A stretch of DNA of 47,964 nt, from contig JBJOIT010000022.1 of NCBI GenBank assembly GCA_046046915.1, positions 1 to 47,964 of the forward strand. The letters are read 5' to 3'. Each line of letters starts with the position of its first letter. Within the stretch, counting starts at the first letter, position 1. This document shows positions 9,341-17,760 of the stretch, in pieces. A program made the translations under genes and the position numbers. The DNA is from JBEEJZ01 sp046046915 (GTDB taxonomy: Bacteria > Pseudomonadota > Gammaproteobacteria > Burkholderiales > Burkholderiaceae_C). The notes under the pieces were generated by a model. That model was given only the letters and a program-made list of their open reading frames with translations, did no database searches and was not told the DNA's origin.

Positions 9341-10690
9341 TCAACGCTGGGGCATGTCCTTGTAGGAGTAGCCCAGGCTGATGGTCGCGTCTTCGGGGAT
9401 AGCGGGCACGGTGGCATCCCAGGCCTCCCAAGCGGCGCGCATGGCAGCCAGGCGTTCGGGCTGGCGAGGCGCTAAGTTGGCGCGCTCGCGCTCGTCTGCC
9501 GTGATGTTGAACAGGTAATCGTTGCCGTCCACCCGCAGGTATTTGTAGTCGCCCATGCGCAGGGCGCGCTGGCCCCGGTGGTTCATACGCCAGTACAAAG
9601 GACGCTCAAACTGCTGATTGGCATCGCGCAGCACGGGGGCGAGCGACACGCCGTCAAACGGGTGATCGGCATCGGCCTTGGCACCTGCCAGCTCGACTAT
9701 GGTGGCCGACCAGTCCATGGTCATGCAGTGCTGGGCAGATATGCCGCCGGGGGCGATGACTGCAGGCCAGTGTGCGATCCAGGGCACCCTTATGCCGCCT
9801 TCCGTCAGGTCCATCTTTCCGCCCACCAGGGGCCAGTTATCGGAAAAACGCTCGCCACCGTTGTCGCTGGTGAAGACGATCAGGGTGTTGTCGAGCTGCC
9901 CGGTTTTTTTGAGCGCCTCGACCACCCAGCCTATGCCTTCGTCCATGTGGTGGATCATGCGGTGGTAGGTGTGGATGTTGCCGCCGTGCAGGTGGAACAG
10001 GTTGTCCTTGACCTCTTGCGCCAGCGCATGGTCTTCGCGCGTTTCCCAGGGCCAGTGCGGCGCGGTGTAGTGCAGGCTCAAAAAGAAGGGCGTGCCCTGC
10101 GCAGCCCCGGGCGCCATGCGGTTCACAAAGTCCACTGCCTTGTAGGAGATCAGGTCGGTCAGGTAGCCGTCTTCGTGCTTTTCTTCTTCGCCCGTGTACA
10201 GGTCGTGCGTGCCGTTGGTGCTGGCGTGGGTGAAGTAGTCCACACCGCCCGACATGGGGCCAAAGAACTCTTCGTAGCCCGACCTGAGCGGGCTGAAGTG
10301 GGGCGGGTAGCCCAGGTGCCATTTGCCAATCAAGGCCGTACGGTAGCCGCTGGCCTTGAGGATGGACGGCAATGTGGGGTGCTCGGGCGGTAGGCCCAAC
10401 ACGATGCTGCCCTTGCTCTTGCTGTTGATGGGCTCGTCGGCTCCGCCCCGCAGGCGGTACTGGTAGCGGGCCGTCATCAACGCAAAACGGGTGGGCGAGC
10501 ACACAGGCGAGTTGGCATAACCCTGCGTGAATTTGAGGCCACTCGCGGCCAGCTGGTCGAGCACGGGCGAGACCTTGCCGAACTTGGCGTCGCGCCCGCC
10601 ATAGCAACCCAGATCGGCAAAGCCGAGGTCGTCGGCCACGATGAAGATGATGTTGGGGCGTTGCGTGTGGGTATGTTTCAAGGGGCTCAC
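9341..10690 (-). CDS. Sulfatase (type I, formylglycine-dependent)
   Basis: A 449-residue alkaline-phosphatase-fold sulfatase that would hydrolyse a sulfate ester. The metal-binding aspartates are D20-D21 (VADDLGFADLGCYGG). The maturation motif C-x-P-x-R is CSPTR with C64 as the future formylglycine. Further family motifs are GKWHLGYPP near 122 and SDNGG near 274. No signal peptide is visible, so it appears cytoplasmic. The start is GTG at 10690, overlapping the stop of the Bug gene (GTGA), so translation is coupled. The formylglycine-generating enzyme is not in the window. The substrate is unknown: aryl-, choline- or sugar-sulfate are all possible, and linkage to a Bug protein suggests an imported sulfated organic acid. 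Confidence 0.9.
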   Translation of the reverse strand: MSPLKHTHTQRPNIIFIVADDLGFADLGCYGGRDAKFGKVSPVLDQLAASGLKFTQGYANSPVCSPTRFALMTARYQYRLRGGADEPINSKSKGSIVLGLPPEHPTLPSILKASGYRTALIGKWHLGYPPHFSPLRSGYEEFFGPMSGGVDYFTHASTNGTHDLYTGEEEKHEDGYLTDLISYKAVDFVNRMAPGAAQGTPFFLSLHYTAPHWPWETREDHALAQEVKDNLFHLHGGNIHTYHRMIHHMDEGIGWVVEALKKTGQLDNTLIVFTSDNGGERFSDNWPLVGGKMDLTEGGIRVPWIAHWPAVIAPGGISAQHCMTMDWSATIVELAGAKADADHPFDGVSLAPVLRDANQQFERPLYWRMNHRGQRALRMGDYKYLRVDGNDYLFNITADERERANLAPRQPERLAAMRAAWEAWDATVPAIPEDATISLGYSYKDMPQR

Positions 10691-11661
10691 TCCACTTTCA
10701 TGCCGGTGGACTTGACCACACGACCGTAGCGTTGAGACTGGTCGCCCAGGCGCTTGACGGCGTCTTGACCCGTCAAGCCTTCATAGAACAGGTCCATGCT
10801 GGCCAATTGGGTTTGTGTGTCCGGGCGCTTCAAGGCGTCGGTGAAGGCTTTTTGAAGCAGCTGCACCACGGGCTCGGGCGTGGCTGCGGGCACCATGGCG
10901 ATGTAGAGCACCTCGAGTTCCAGGTCTTTCAGGCCCGCTTCAGCCACGGTAGGAATCTCGGGGGCCGAGCGTGAACGCTGGCGACTGGTCACGGCTAGGG
11001 CCGTTATTTTTCCGGTTTTGACATGGGGCAGCATGCCGGGCGTAGCCAGCACGCCCGCATCGACCTCACCCGCCAGAACGGCAGTCACTGCTGGCGTGTT
11101 GCCTTTGTAGGGCACATGCTGAATGTTGACGGCGGCGGCATCCATGAAGAGTTCAGCGGCCAGATGACCCGGGCTACCGCTGCCTGCGCTGCTGAAGTTC
11201 AGGCCCTTCACTTTGCCTAAAGCCACTAGGTCTTTCAGACTTTTGATGCCGGTGCCGGGGTGCGTGCCCACCAACAAACCTGAGGAAACCATGACCATGA
11301 TGGGCCGCAGGTCAGACGGCTTGAAGGCCATGCTTTTGTAAATGTACGGGTTGACCGTGAAGGTAGTGTCGATGCCAAACAGCACGGTGTAACCATCTGC
11401 CGGGCTCTTAGCGACAAAGTCGGCACCAATGTTGCCGCCAGCGCCGGTTTTGTTTTCCACCACCACGGGCTGCTTGGTCTGGGTGCTAATAAATTCGCCA
11501 ATGGAGCGGGCCAGAAAATCAGCAGGGCCTCCAGCCGTGAAGTTGTTGATGAACTTGATGGGCTTGGCGGGGTAGCTTTGTGCCCACGCTGGGGCCGTTG
11601 CGGTGCAGGCAGCGATAGCCAGGCAAAGGCCGGCATACCAAGGTTTGCGTGAGATGTTCAT
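10687..11661 (-). CDS. Bug family tripartite tricarboxylate transporter binding protein
   Basis: A 324-residue periplasmic binding protein of the Bug/TctC family, which is greatly expanded in Burkholderiales. The signal peptide is cleaved after AWA at residue 27 (then QSYPAKPIKFINNFTAGGP). The loop AGGPADFLAR and the motif PYKGNTPAVTAVLAGEVDAG (near residue 180) are diagnostic. An upstream extension of the frame to 11808 is rejected because the signal peptide begins at ATG 11661. No tctA/tctB membrane genes are adjacent, so it is an orphan, as most Bug genes are. It is co-transcribed with the sulfatase and divergent from a MarR gene with an operator-like palindrome between them. Confidence 0.92.
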   Translation of the reverse strand: MNISRKPWYAGLCLAIAACTATAPAWAQSYPAKPIKFINNFTAGGPADFLARSIGEFISTQTKQPVVVENKTGAGGNIGADFVAKSPADGYTVLFGIDTTFTVNPYIYKSMAFKPSDLRPIMVMVSSGLLVGTHPGTGIKSLKDLVALGKVKGLNFSSAGSGSPGHLAAELFMDAAAVNIQHVPYKGNTPAVTAVLAGEVDAGVLATPGMLPHVKTGKITALAVTSRQRSRSAPEIPTVAEAGLKDLELEVLYIAMVPAATPEPVVQLLQKAFTDALKRPDTQTQLASMDLFYEGLTGQDAVKRLGDQSQRYGRVVKSTGMKVE

Positions 11662-11755
11662 GAGGGGCTCGTGTGTGAATTCGGGTGTGAATGAAAGTGG
11701 GTTGTGCGTGTCTGGACAGCGCCGGTCCGACCGAAATGTAGGGCCGTACCCGACA

Positions 11756-11770
11756 ATTGATCTAATCAAT
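11756..11770. promoter_or_regulatory. MarR-type operator between the Bug and MarR genes
   Basis: Inverted repeat ATTGAT-CTA-ATCAAT with perfect 6-bp arms. It lies 20 bp before the MarR start and 94 bp from the Bug gene start. The size and AT-rich symmetry suit a MarR dimer. It is the only clear palindrome in the spacer. Confidence 0.5.
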
Positions 11771-11790
11771 CGCTCCCCAGGAAAACCCTG

Positions 11791-12324
11791 ATGACGCCCC
11801 CATCCCAACGTCCAGCATCGATCGACGACCTGCTTTTGTACCGGCTGGGCCGCCTAACGAGTGTGGCCGGGGCCATGGTGGTGCGTTTATGCGAAGGCGG
11901 CCATGGCATCACACGGCGCGAATGGGGGGTGGTGGCTCAGCTGTATGAAAGCGGCAGCTTGCCGCCCTCGGTACTGGCTGAGCGCATGCAACGTGACCGC
12001 GACCGCACCTCGCGTACCCTGACCGCCTTGTGCCAAAAGCAACTGGTGCTGCGCACCATACCGGCCAACGACCGGCGCCGCGCACTGGTCACGCTGTCGC
12101 CAGCGGGGCGGCAACTCTATGAGGCCTTGATGCCCCAGGTTGCAGCCATCAACAGCCAGATCCTGAGCGCCCTGCAACCCGATGAGGCCGCGCAATTTCT
12201 GGACTACCTGGCGCGCTTGCAGCGTGGGGCCCTGGGCTTACGGGCCGAGTTGAGTCCCGACCTGCCCAAAGCGAACCGCCGCCAGGGCCAGCGTGGCAAG
12301 GACGCATCCAGAGCGGCACGCTGA
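11791..12324 (+). CDS. MarR family transcriptional regulator
   Basis: A 177-residue winged-helix repressor. The DNA-binding region covers about residues 40-105: ITRREWGVVAQLYESGSLPPS, the recognition helix area AERMQRDRDRTSRTLTALCQ, and the wing NDRRRALVTLSPAG. Length is slightly above the family average because of a basic C-terminal tail (KANRRQGQRGKDASRAAR). It is divergent from the Bug-sulfatase pair and probably represses it in the absence of an aromatic or organic-acid ligand; that role is inferred from layout only. Confidence 0.88.
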   Translation: MTPPSQRPASIDDLLLYRLGRLTSVAGAMVVRLCEGGHGITRREWGVVAQLYESGSLPPSVLAERMQRDRDRTSRTLTALCQKQLVLRTIPANDRRRALVTLSPAGRQLYEALMPQVAAINSQILSALQPDEAAQFLDYLARLQRGALGLRAELSPDLPKANRRQGQRGKDASRAAR

Positions 12325-12351
12325 CGGATAACAAACACCGCCGAACGAGGC

Positions 12352-13401
12352 TCAAAACGCCGGCCGCGCCACCGACTGACGCGCCACCAGCGGGCAGTGC
12401 AGCAGGGTGCGCCCGCCGGGTAGAGTTTGCCCCTCCAGCAAAACCTGCGCCCCCCACCGCCCCATCTCGTAGTGCGGCAGCTGCATGGTGGTCAGGCTGG
12501 GCCGCAGATGGCCGGCGATCACGTCTTGGTTGTCAAAACCGATGATGGACAGGTCTTGCGGCACGCGCAGTCCCAAGGCATGGGCGGCATCAAAGGCCCC
12601 CATGGCACAGCGGTCGTTCATGCAAAACAGGGCGGTGGGCCGGTCGGGCCTTTGCAGCAGTTGCATGGCGCCTTCAAATCCGGCCTCCTGCCAACCGCTC
12701 ACCTGCACCACCAGCGCGGGATCAAAGTGCAGGCCCGCGGCGCTCAGCGCTTGACGATAGCCCGCAGTGCGCAACACGGAGGCCACGGCTCCATCCAGGT
12801 TGTCTATCACGCCCACGCGCCTGTGGCCGTGCTCCAGTAAATATTCGGTGGCCTCACGCCCGCCGCGCTCGTCGTCCGGCACCACAGCGGGCACCTGATC
12901 GTCCGAGCTGTAGGCATTGACCAGCACCACCGGGAAACCTCGCAACATGGCGGGCAATACGATTTCCTGATGGGACATGGTGGCCAGAATGATGGCATCC
13001 ACCTGGTGTTGCAGCAGGGCGCCCAGTGCCTCCTGCTCCAGTTCGCTCTGGTGGTTGGTATTGACCATGGTGAGAATGCGCCGATGCTGCCAGGCCACAT
13101 CCTGTGCACCCCGCACGATCATGCCGGCAAAGGGTGTGGTGGCAATCTCGTCCGTCACAAAGCCCAAGAGGCTGGAGGTGCCCTGGCGCAAGGCCCGGGC
13201 CATGGCGTTGGGGCGATAACCCAGTTGGGCCACAGCGGCCCAAACGCGCTCCCTCGTCTCGGGCGGAATCTGCGTGTTCTCGCCCTTGTTCAGCACAAAC
13301 GATACGGTGGTGGGTGACACCTGCGCGGCCCGCGCGACGTCCTGCATCGTCACCCGGGTGGGGCGAGCGGGACGCTGAGGGGGCAAAGTGGAATCTTTCA
13401 C
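12352..13401 (-). CDS. LacI family transcriptional repressor
   Basis: A 349-residue LacI/GalR protein. The HTH and hinge region cover residues 17-75 (VTMQDVARAAQVSPTTVSFVLN, then GYRPNAMARALRQG). A periplasmic-binding-protein-like sugar-sensing core follows, with NQDVIAGHLRPSLTTMQLPHYEMG near 300. It is the only LacI protein in the window. The LacI-style palindrome upstream of the CUT1 transporter (4875-4894) is its likely target, although the sulfatase cassette separates the two. The inositol operon downstream has different operator-like sites. The effector is unknown, probably the sugar moved by the ABC transporter. Confidence 0.9.
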   Translation of the reverse strand: MKDSTLPPQRPARPTRVTMQDVARAAQVSPTTVSFVLNKGENTQIPPETRERVWAAVAQLGYRPNAMARALRQGTSSLLGFVTDEIATTPFAGMIVRGAQDVAWQHRRILTMVNTNHQSELEQEALGALLQHQVDAIILATMSHQEIVLPAMLRGFPVVLVNAYSSDDQVPAVVPDDERGGREATEYLLEHGHRRVGVIDNLDGAVASVLRTAGYRQALSAAGLHFDPALVVQVSGWQEAGFEGAMQLLQRPDRPTALFCMNDRCAMGAFDAAHALGLRVPQDLSIIGFDNQDVIAGHLRPSLTTMQLPHYEMGRWGAQVLLEGQTLPGGRTLLHCPLVARQSVARPAF

Positions 13402-13481
13402 AAGCGTTGGGCAATCAGGCGATCAATGATTATGCGGGACAGGCCCCATAGGACTTGTACTTAACAGCGTTAGCATCAGTC

Positions 13482-13964
13482 ATGGAAATTGATGTCACTT
13501 ACCAAGGCGTAGAAGACCGCATTTGTTTGAGCCTGCGCGGCAAAGAAGACAGCACCCACTGGTGGTTGACACGTCGCATGGCGCTGGGCTTGCTCAAAGG
13601 CTGGCTGGACAAGCTCGACGAGGTGCCCATACCCACCTGGGAACATGCACCATGGCAGACATCCGCACGGCAGCGCGACCTGGCCCAGGAGCATGCACTG
13701 TCCCTGGAGTTTGACGGCCCAGCACTCAACAAACGCGCAGAGCTGCCAGGCAAGGACCGGCGACTGGTGGAGACGGTGACCATCACCGTCTCGCCCACCT
13801 CCACCAAACTCAATTTGGGCGCTGGGGGCGAAAACTGCCAATTAGAGCTGACCCGCAAGGAGTCCCATGCCATGGTCGAAGCCCTGGCCCTACACGTCCG
13901 GCGAGCCGCCTGGCTGCAGGCCACCGCCCTTCCGGAGTGGTTGGGAACACTCCCATCCGATTAA
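13482..13964 (+). CDS. Hypothetical protein, conserved-looking, function unknown
   Basis: A 160-residue soluble protein with no signal peptide or membrane helix. ATG at 13482 is chosen over an upstream in-frame ATG at 13455 because homologous-looking sequence (MEIDVTYQGVEDRICLSLRG) begins there. Visible features are a tryptophan-rich patch (HWWLTRRMALGLLKGWLDKL, residues 29-48) and an alternating beta-rich part (ETVTITVSPTSTKLNLGAGG, about 105-124). The codon pattern and GC are like the neighbours and the reverse frames are worse, so it is probably real. It lies divergent from lacI and convergent with iolB, only 5 bp from the latter. I do not recognise a family. Confidence 0.65.
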   Translation: MEIDVTYQGVEDRICLSLRGKEDSTHWWLTRRMALGLLKGWLDKLDEVPIPTWEHAPWQTSARQRDLAQEHALSLEFDGPALNKRAELPGKDRRLVETVTITVSPTSTKLNLGAGGENCQLELTRKESHAMVEALALHVRRAAWLQATALPEWLGTLPSD

Positions 13965-13969
13965 GCTCA

Positions 13970-14788
13970 TCACGCCGTAGGCGCCAGCATCCATTCGTGC
14001 GCCGGATCGTTCTTGAAGACCCAGAAGCGGTTGGGACCCGCCATGACGTTGAGGTAGTAAAGGTCGTAACCATGGGGCGCCACCACCGGGTGGTAACCAC
14101 GGGGCACCATCACCACGTCGTGATCCTCGACGGCACAGGCCTCGTCCAGGCTGCGATCGTCGGTGTACACACGCTGAAAGGCAAAGCCCTGCGGCGGGTT
14201 GAGCCGGTGGTAATAAGTTTCTTCCAGCAGGGTTTCCGTGGGAGGGGTTTCCTGGTCGTGCTTGTGGGGCGGGTAGCTGCTGGAGTGACTGGCCGGTGTC
14301 ATGACCTCCACCACCAGCAGATGGGCGGCAGTGGGGTCGTCATGCGGCAGGATGTCGCACACATAACGGGTGTTGCTGCCCTTGCCGCGCACGCTGCGTT
14401 TCATGCTGGCGGGGTCAATCACCCGCACGCTGCGCTGGGCACTGTCGGCACCGCCGGGGGCGGAGCACAGCGCCACTTCGGCATCGCGCCCGGCCACGAT
14501 TTGCACCGACTTGCCCGCCGGCACATACACGGCCGCGGGCGAGACTTCTTCGAACACGCTCTTGCGCGTGCCCAGGCCGACGTGCGTCTGGCCGTCCACC
14601 GTCACGTCTACCGTGCCGGTCAACACGACCAGGCACAGCTCGCGCTCGCCGGTGGCCACCGTCTCCGCCTCGCCGGCTTTCAAGCGCACGGCCCGAAAGC
14701 CCACATGCGTCCAGCCCGCGCGCTCTGGCGTGACATCAACGATCTCGCGCCCAACGGGGGCCGCTTTGGCCAGTAAGTGGCTAGGCAT
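13970..14788 (-). CDS. iolB: 5-deoxy-glucuronate isomerase
   Basis: A 272-residue bicupin enzyme that isomerises 5-deoxy-D-glucuronate to 5-dehydro-2-deoxy-D-gluconate. Family motifs include VGFRAVRLKAGE near residue 29, PPHKHDQETPPTETLLEETYYHRLNPPQGFAFQRVY (about 182-217, including the metal-binding HKHD and E) and VMVPRGYHPVVAPHGYDLYYLNVMAGP (about 234-260). Length is normal. ATG at 14788 has AAGGA upstream. It is the last gene of the iolC-D-E-B operon, separated from iolE by a spacer carrying a dispersed-repeat-like sequence. Confidence 0.95.
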   Translation of the reverse strand: MPSHLLAKAAPVGREIVDVTPERAGWTHVGFRAVRLKAGEAETVATGERELCLVVLTGTVDVTVDGQTHVGLGTRKSVFEEVSPAAVYVPAGKSVQIVAGRDAEVALCSAPGGADSAQRSVRVIDPASMKRSVRGKGSNTRYVCDILPHDDPTAAHLLVVEVMTPASHSSSYPPHKHDQETPPTETLLEETYYHRLNPPQGFAFQRVYTDDRSLDEACAVEDHDVVMVPRGYHPVVAPHGYDLYYLNVMAGPNRFWVFKNDPAHEWMLAPTA

Positions 14789-14825
14789 AGTGAGTTCCTT
14801 TAATGGTCAGGGGTCTTTACCAGGG

Positions 14826-14896
14826 CACCCGTGGAACCGGCTTTGCCGGGCCACTGGGTGCGTCCCCCTTGGGGGATGACGCGTAGCGGCTCAGGG
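14826..14896. repeat. Hairpin-rich intergenic repeat between iolE and iolB
   Basis: The spacer contains CCGGC-TTT-GCCGG (14837-14849) and the 12-bp palindrome CCCCCTTGGGGG (14864-14875), followed by GATGACGCGTAGCGGCTCAGGGGG. From memory, very similar sequences are scattered between genes in Comamonadaceae genomes. A second copy was not found in this window, so the repeat status rests on recollection. Confidence 0.5.
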
Positions 14897-14898
14897 GG

Positions 14899-15825
14899 TT
14901 ATGCCAGATTTTTTACCAGGCCGCGCAGAGTGTCGTAGCCCTTCTTGGCGTACTGGTAGCTGGGGGCCACGGCAGGGTCTTGCTCGGCCTCCACCACCAG
15001 CCAGCCTTCGTAGCCGGCTTCACGCAGCGCCTTGAGCACGGCTGCAAAGTCGATGCTGCCATCACCGGGCACAGTGAAAGTGCCATTGATCACACCGGTG
15101 AGAAAGCTCCAGCCGTCATTGCGGGACTTGGCAATCACCGAGGTGCGCACATCCTTGCAATGCACATGCACCACGCGCTTGATGTGCTTTTTGAGCAAAT
15201 CTGCCGGGCTCAGGGCACCGCCAAAGTAGGCGTGGCCGGTGTCAAACAGCAGGAACACCTTGGCTGGGTCGGTCAAGTCCATTAGCTTGTCCATGTCCGC
15301 CGGAGACTCCACATAAGCGCCCATATGGTGGTGGTAGGCCAGCTTGATGCCGTAGGTGTCCAGCAGGTGCTGACCAAAGGCGTTCAAGCGCTGGGCGTAG
15401 GCTTGCCACAAGGCCTCGGTTGTGAATTGGGGGCGCTTGCCCACGGGGGTGTCGATTTGCCCCTGCACGGTGCCGGCACACTCGCCATACACCACCACCT
15501 TCACGCCGTTGTATTGCAGCTTGCTCATGTGCGCCTTGCAGCGCTCGATTTCAGCAGCGACCGACTGCTCGTTGGTCTGGCCAGGTTCGAGCTCGGCCAG
15601 AAAGCCTGAGTACCAGCCCGACACACAGGCCACACCAAACTCATCGAGCTTGGCTTTCAGGCTAGGGCCGTCCTTGGGAAACTTGTTGCCCAACTCAAAG
15701 CCTTCGTAACCAATTTCTGCGCCCTCTTTCAGCGCGGTTTCCAAAGGGGTTTCACCGCCCAGGGAAGGCAGGTCGTCGTTCATCCAGGAGATCGGGTTGA
15801 TGCCGATGCGTACGTTCCAGGTCAT
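14899..15825 (-). CDS. iolE: Myo-inosose-2 dehydratase
   Basis: A 308-residue TIM-barrel enzyme of the xylose-isomerase/AP-endonuclease-2 type. It removes water from 2-keto-myo-inositol to give 3D-(3,5/4)-trihydroxycyclohexane-1,2-dione. The IolE start RIGINPISWMNDDLPSLGG, the segment EIGYEGFELGNKFP near residue 36, YHHHMGAYVESPADMDKLMD near 164 and FDTGHAYFGG near 194 all agree with the family. Metal ligands should be E, D and H residues in these segments. It sits 34 bp after iolD in the operon. Confidence 0.95.
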   Translation of the reverse strand: MTWNVRIGINPISWMNDDLPSLGGETPLETALKEGAEIGYEGFELGNKFPKDGPSLKAKLDEFGVACVSGWYSGFLAELEPGQTNEQSVAAEIERCKAHMSKLQYNGVKVVVYGECAGTVQGQIDTPVGKRPQFTTEALWQAYAQRLNAFGQHLLDTYGIKLAYHHHMGAYVESPADMDKLMDLTDPAKVFLLFDTGHAYFGGALSPADLLKKHIKRVVHVHCKDVRTSVIAKSRNDGWSFLTGVINGTFTVPGDGSIDFAAVLKALREAGYEGWLVVEAEQDPAVAPSYQYAKKGYDTLRGLVKNLA

Positions 15826-15859
15826 GTCAGTTCTCTTTCAGATGCTTGATACAAAAAAA

Positions 15860-17728
15860 TCAGATGCGTTGGGCTTGCTGCGCGTCAGCATAGCGGGCGT
15901 GGGCGTCGTTCACCTCGGCTCGGGTAGAGACCTCAGGAATCGCCACCTCCCACCAGCAACCACCGTCGGTGGTGCGGGTGTGGGTGGTGTCGATCACAAT
16001 CACCTGGGTGCGCTTGGCCGCACGGGCCTGCACCATGGCGGCCTTCAATTCGACCACATCCTTCACATGCACGGCGTCTGCGCCCATGCTGCGGGCATGC
16101 ATGGCAAAGTCCAGGCGGCTGGCCTCGCCGCCTTCGGCAATGCAGTCGTCCAGCAGGTTGTTGAAGCGCGGGCTGCCGGTGGCCAGTTGCAGGCGCTGAA
16201 TGCAGCCATAACCCCGGTTGTCGAGCACCACTACGATGAGCTTCTTGCCCAAGAGCAAGGAAGTGGCCAGTTCTGAGTTCATCATCATGTAGGAGCCATC
16301 GCCCACCATGACGATGACCTCCTGATCGGGACGTGCCATCTTGGCACCCAAACCACCAGCGATCTCGTAGCCCATGCACGAAAAACCGTATTCCATGTGG
16401 TAATTGCCGGCCTTGCTGGCGCGCCAAAGCTTGTGCAACTCGGCCGGCAGGGTGCCTGCGGCGCACACGGCAATGTCATGCTCGCCACTGTTTCCGCCCT
16501 GGTCATTGAGAGAATCCCGCACCGCACCGATCACTTCAGCGTCGTAGGGCAGGGTGTCCTTGGGCACGGCAGTGGTCAGTTCGGTGATGCGGGCATTGGT
16601 GGCAGCAGAACGCTCGCGGGCACGCGCCGTCCAGGCGGCGTCGGAGGCCCATCCTTGCAGGGCCTCCTCAAGTTGGCCCAGGCCCACGCGGGCGTCGGCC
16701 ACCAGGGCCGTGCCGCTCCATTTGCCGGCGTCGTAGCTTTGCACGTTCAGGCTCAGCAGACGCGCCTTGGGAAACAGGGCGTGCGATCCGGTGGTGAAGT
16801 CTTGCAGGCGGGTGCCCACCGCAAACACCACATCGGCTTCACGCGCCATCTCGTTGGCTGCAGACACACCGTCCACACCGATGGCCCCCAGGTTCAGCGG
16901 GTGGTCCCAGGGCAGGCTGCTCTTGCCACCGTGCGATTCGACCACCGGCACGCCATGTGCCTCGGCAAAGGCGCGCAATGCATCCCAGGCCTGGCTGTAG
17001 AGCACGCCACCACCAGCGACGATGAGGGGCTGGCGAGCCGACCGGAGCAACACGGCTGCGTCTTGCAGCTCGCGGGCGTCGGCCGGCGGACGGCGAAAAC
17101 GCAAGACCTCCGGCGTCAAAAAGCTCTCGGGGCAATCAACGGCGGGCGCTTCCACATCGGGCGGCTGGGCCTGACCGGCGGGGCCGCCGGCGGCCGGGTC
17201 GGTCATCATCTGAATGGCGCGGGGCAAGGCCGTCAGAATCTGCTCGGGTCGGGTGATGCGGTCAAAGTAGCGCGTGACCGGGCGGAAGGTGTCATTGGCA
17301 CTCAGGTCGCCTTGGCTGAAGCTCTCGATCTGCTGCAGCACTGGGTCGGGCCGGCGTGTGGCAAAGGTATCGCCGGGCAGCAGCAGCACGGGCAGACGGT
17401 TGACGTGCGCTACCGCAGCAGCCGTGACGAGGTTGGTGGCGCCAGGGCCGATGCTGGTGCTGACCGCCATGATGCGCTGGCGGAAGTTGGCCTTGGCATA
17501 AGCGATAGCCGCATGCGCCATGCCCTGCTCGTTGTGCGCGCGGTAGGTGGGCAGGCGGTCGCGCTCCGCCACCAGGGCCTCGCCCAGTCCGGCCACGTTA
17601 CCGTGGCCAAAAATGGTGAACACGCCGCCGCAGTAGGGCTGCACAGTGCCGTCGCTCATTTCTACACGCAGGGCGGCCAGGTGCTTGACCAGCGCCTGAG
17701 ACATGGTGAGACGTTGGGTGGTCGTCAT
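15860..17728 (-). CDS. iolD: 3D-(3,5/4)-trihydroxycyclohexane-1,2-dione acylhydrolase
   Basis: A 622-residue thiamine-diphosphate enzyme that opens the ring of the dione to 5-deoxy-D-glucuronate. The three ThDP-enzyme domains are visible: an N-terminal Pyr domain with the catalytic glutamate in TYRAHNEQGMAHAAIAYAKA near residue 60, a central Rossmann-like domain (QPLIVAGGGVLYS near 233), and the PP domain with the ThDP/Mg2+ motif VGDGSYMMMNSELATSLLLG then DNRGYG (about 472-505). ATG 17728 has GGAG nearby. It sits between iolC and iolE with short spacers. Confidence 0.96.
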   Translation of the reverse strand: MTTTQRLTMSQALVKHLAALRVEMSDGTVQPYCGGVFTIFGHGNVAGLGEALVAERDRLPTYRAHNEQGMAHAAIAYAKANFRQRIMAVSTSIGPGATNLVTAAAVAHVNRLPVLLLPGDTFATRRPDPVLQQIESFSQGDLSANDTFRPVTRYFDRITRPEQILTALPRAIQMMTDPAAGGPAGQAQPPDVEAPAVDCPESFLTPEVLRFRRPPADARELQDAAVLLRSARQPLIVAGGGVLYSQAWDALRAFAEAHGVPVVESHGGKSSLPWDHPLNLGAIGVDGVSAANEMAREADVVFAVGTRLQDFTTGSHALFPKARLLSLNVQSYDAGKWSGTALVADARVGLGQLEEALQGWASDAAWTARARERSAATNARITELTTAVPKDTLPYDAEVIGAVRDSLNDQGGNSGEHDIAVCAAGTLPAELHKLWRASKAGNYHMEYGFSCMGYEIAGGLGAKMARPDQEVIVMVGDGSYMMMNSELATSLLLGKKLIVVVLDNRGYGCIQRLQLATGSPRFNNLLDDCIAEGGEASRLDFAMHARSMGADAVHVKDVVELKAAMVQARAAKRTQVIVIDTTHTRTTDGGCWWEVAIPEVSTRAEVNDAHARYADAQQAQRI

Positions 17729-17760
17729 GATTTGTTTTCTCCAGTGAGGGGCTGTCAGCT

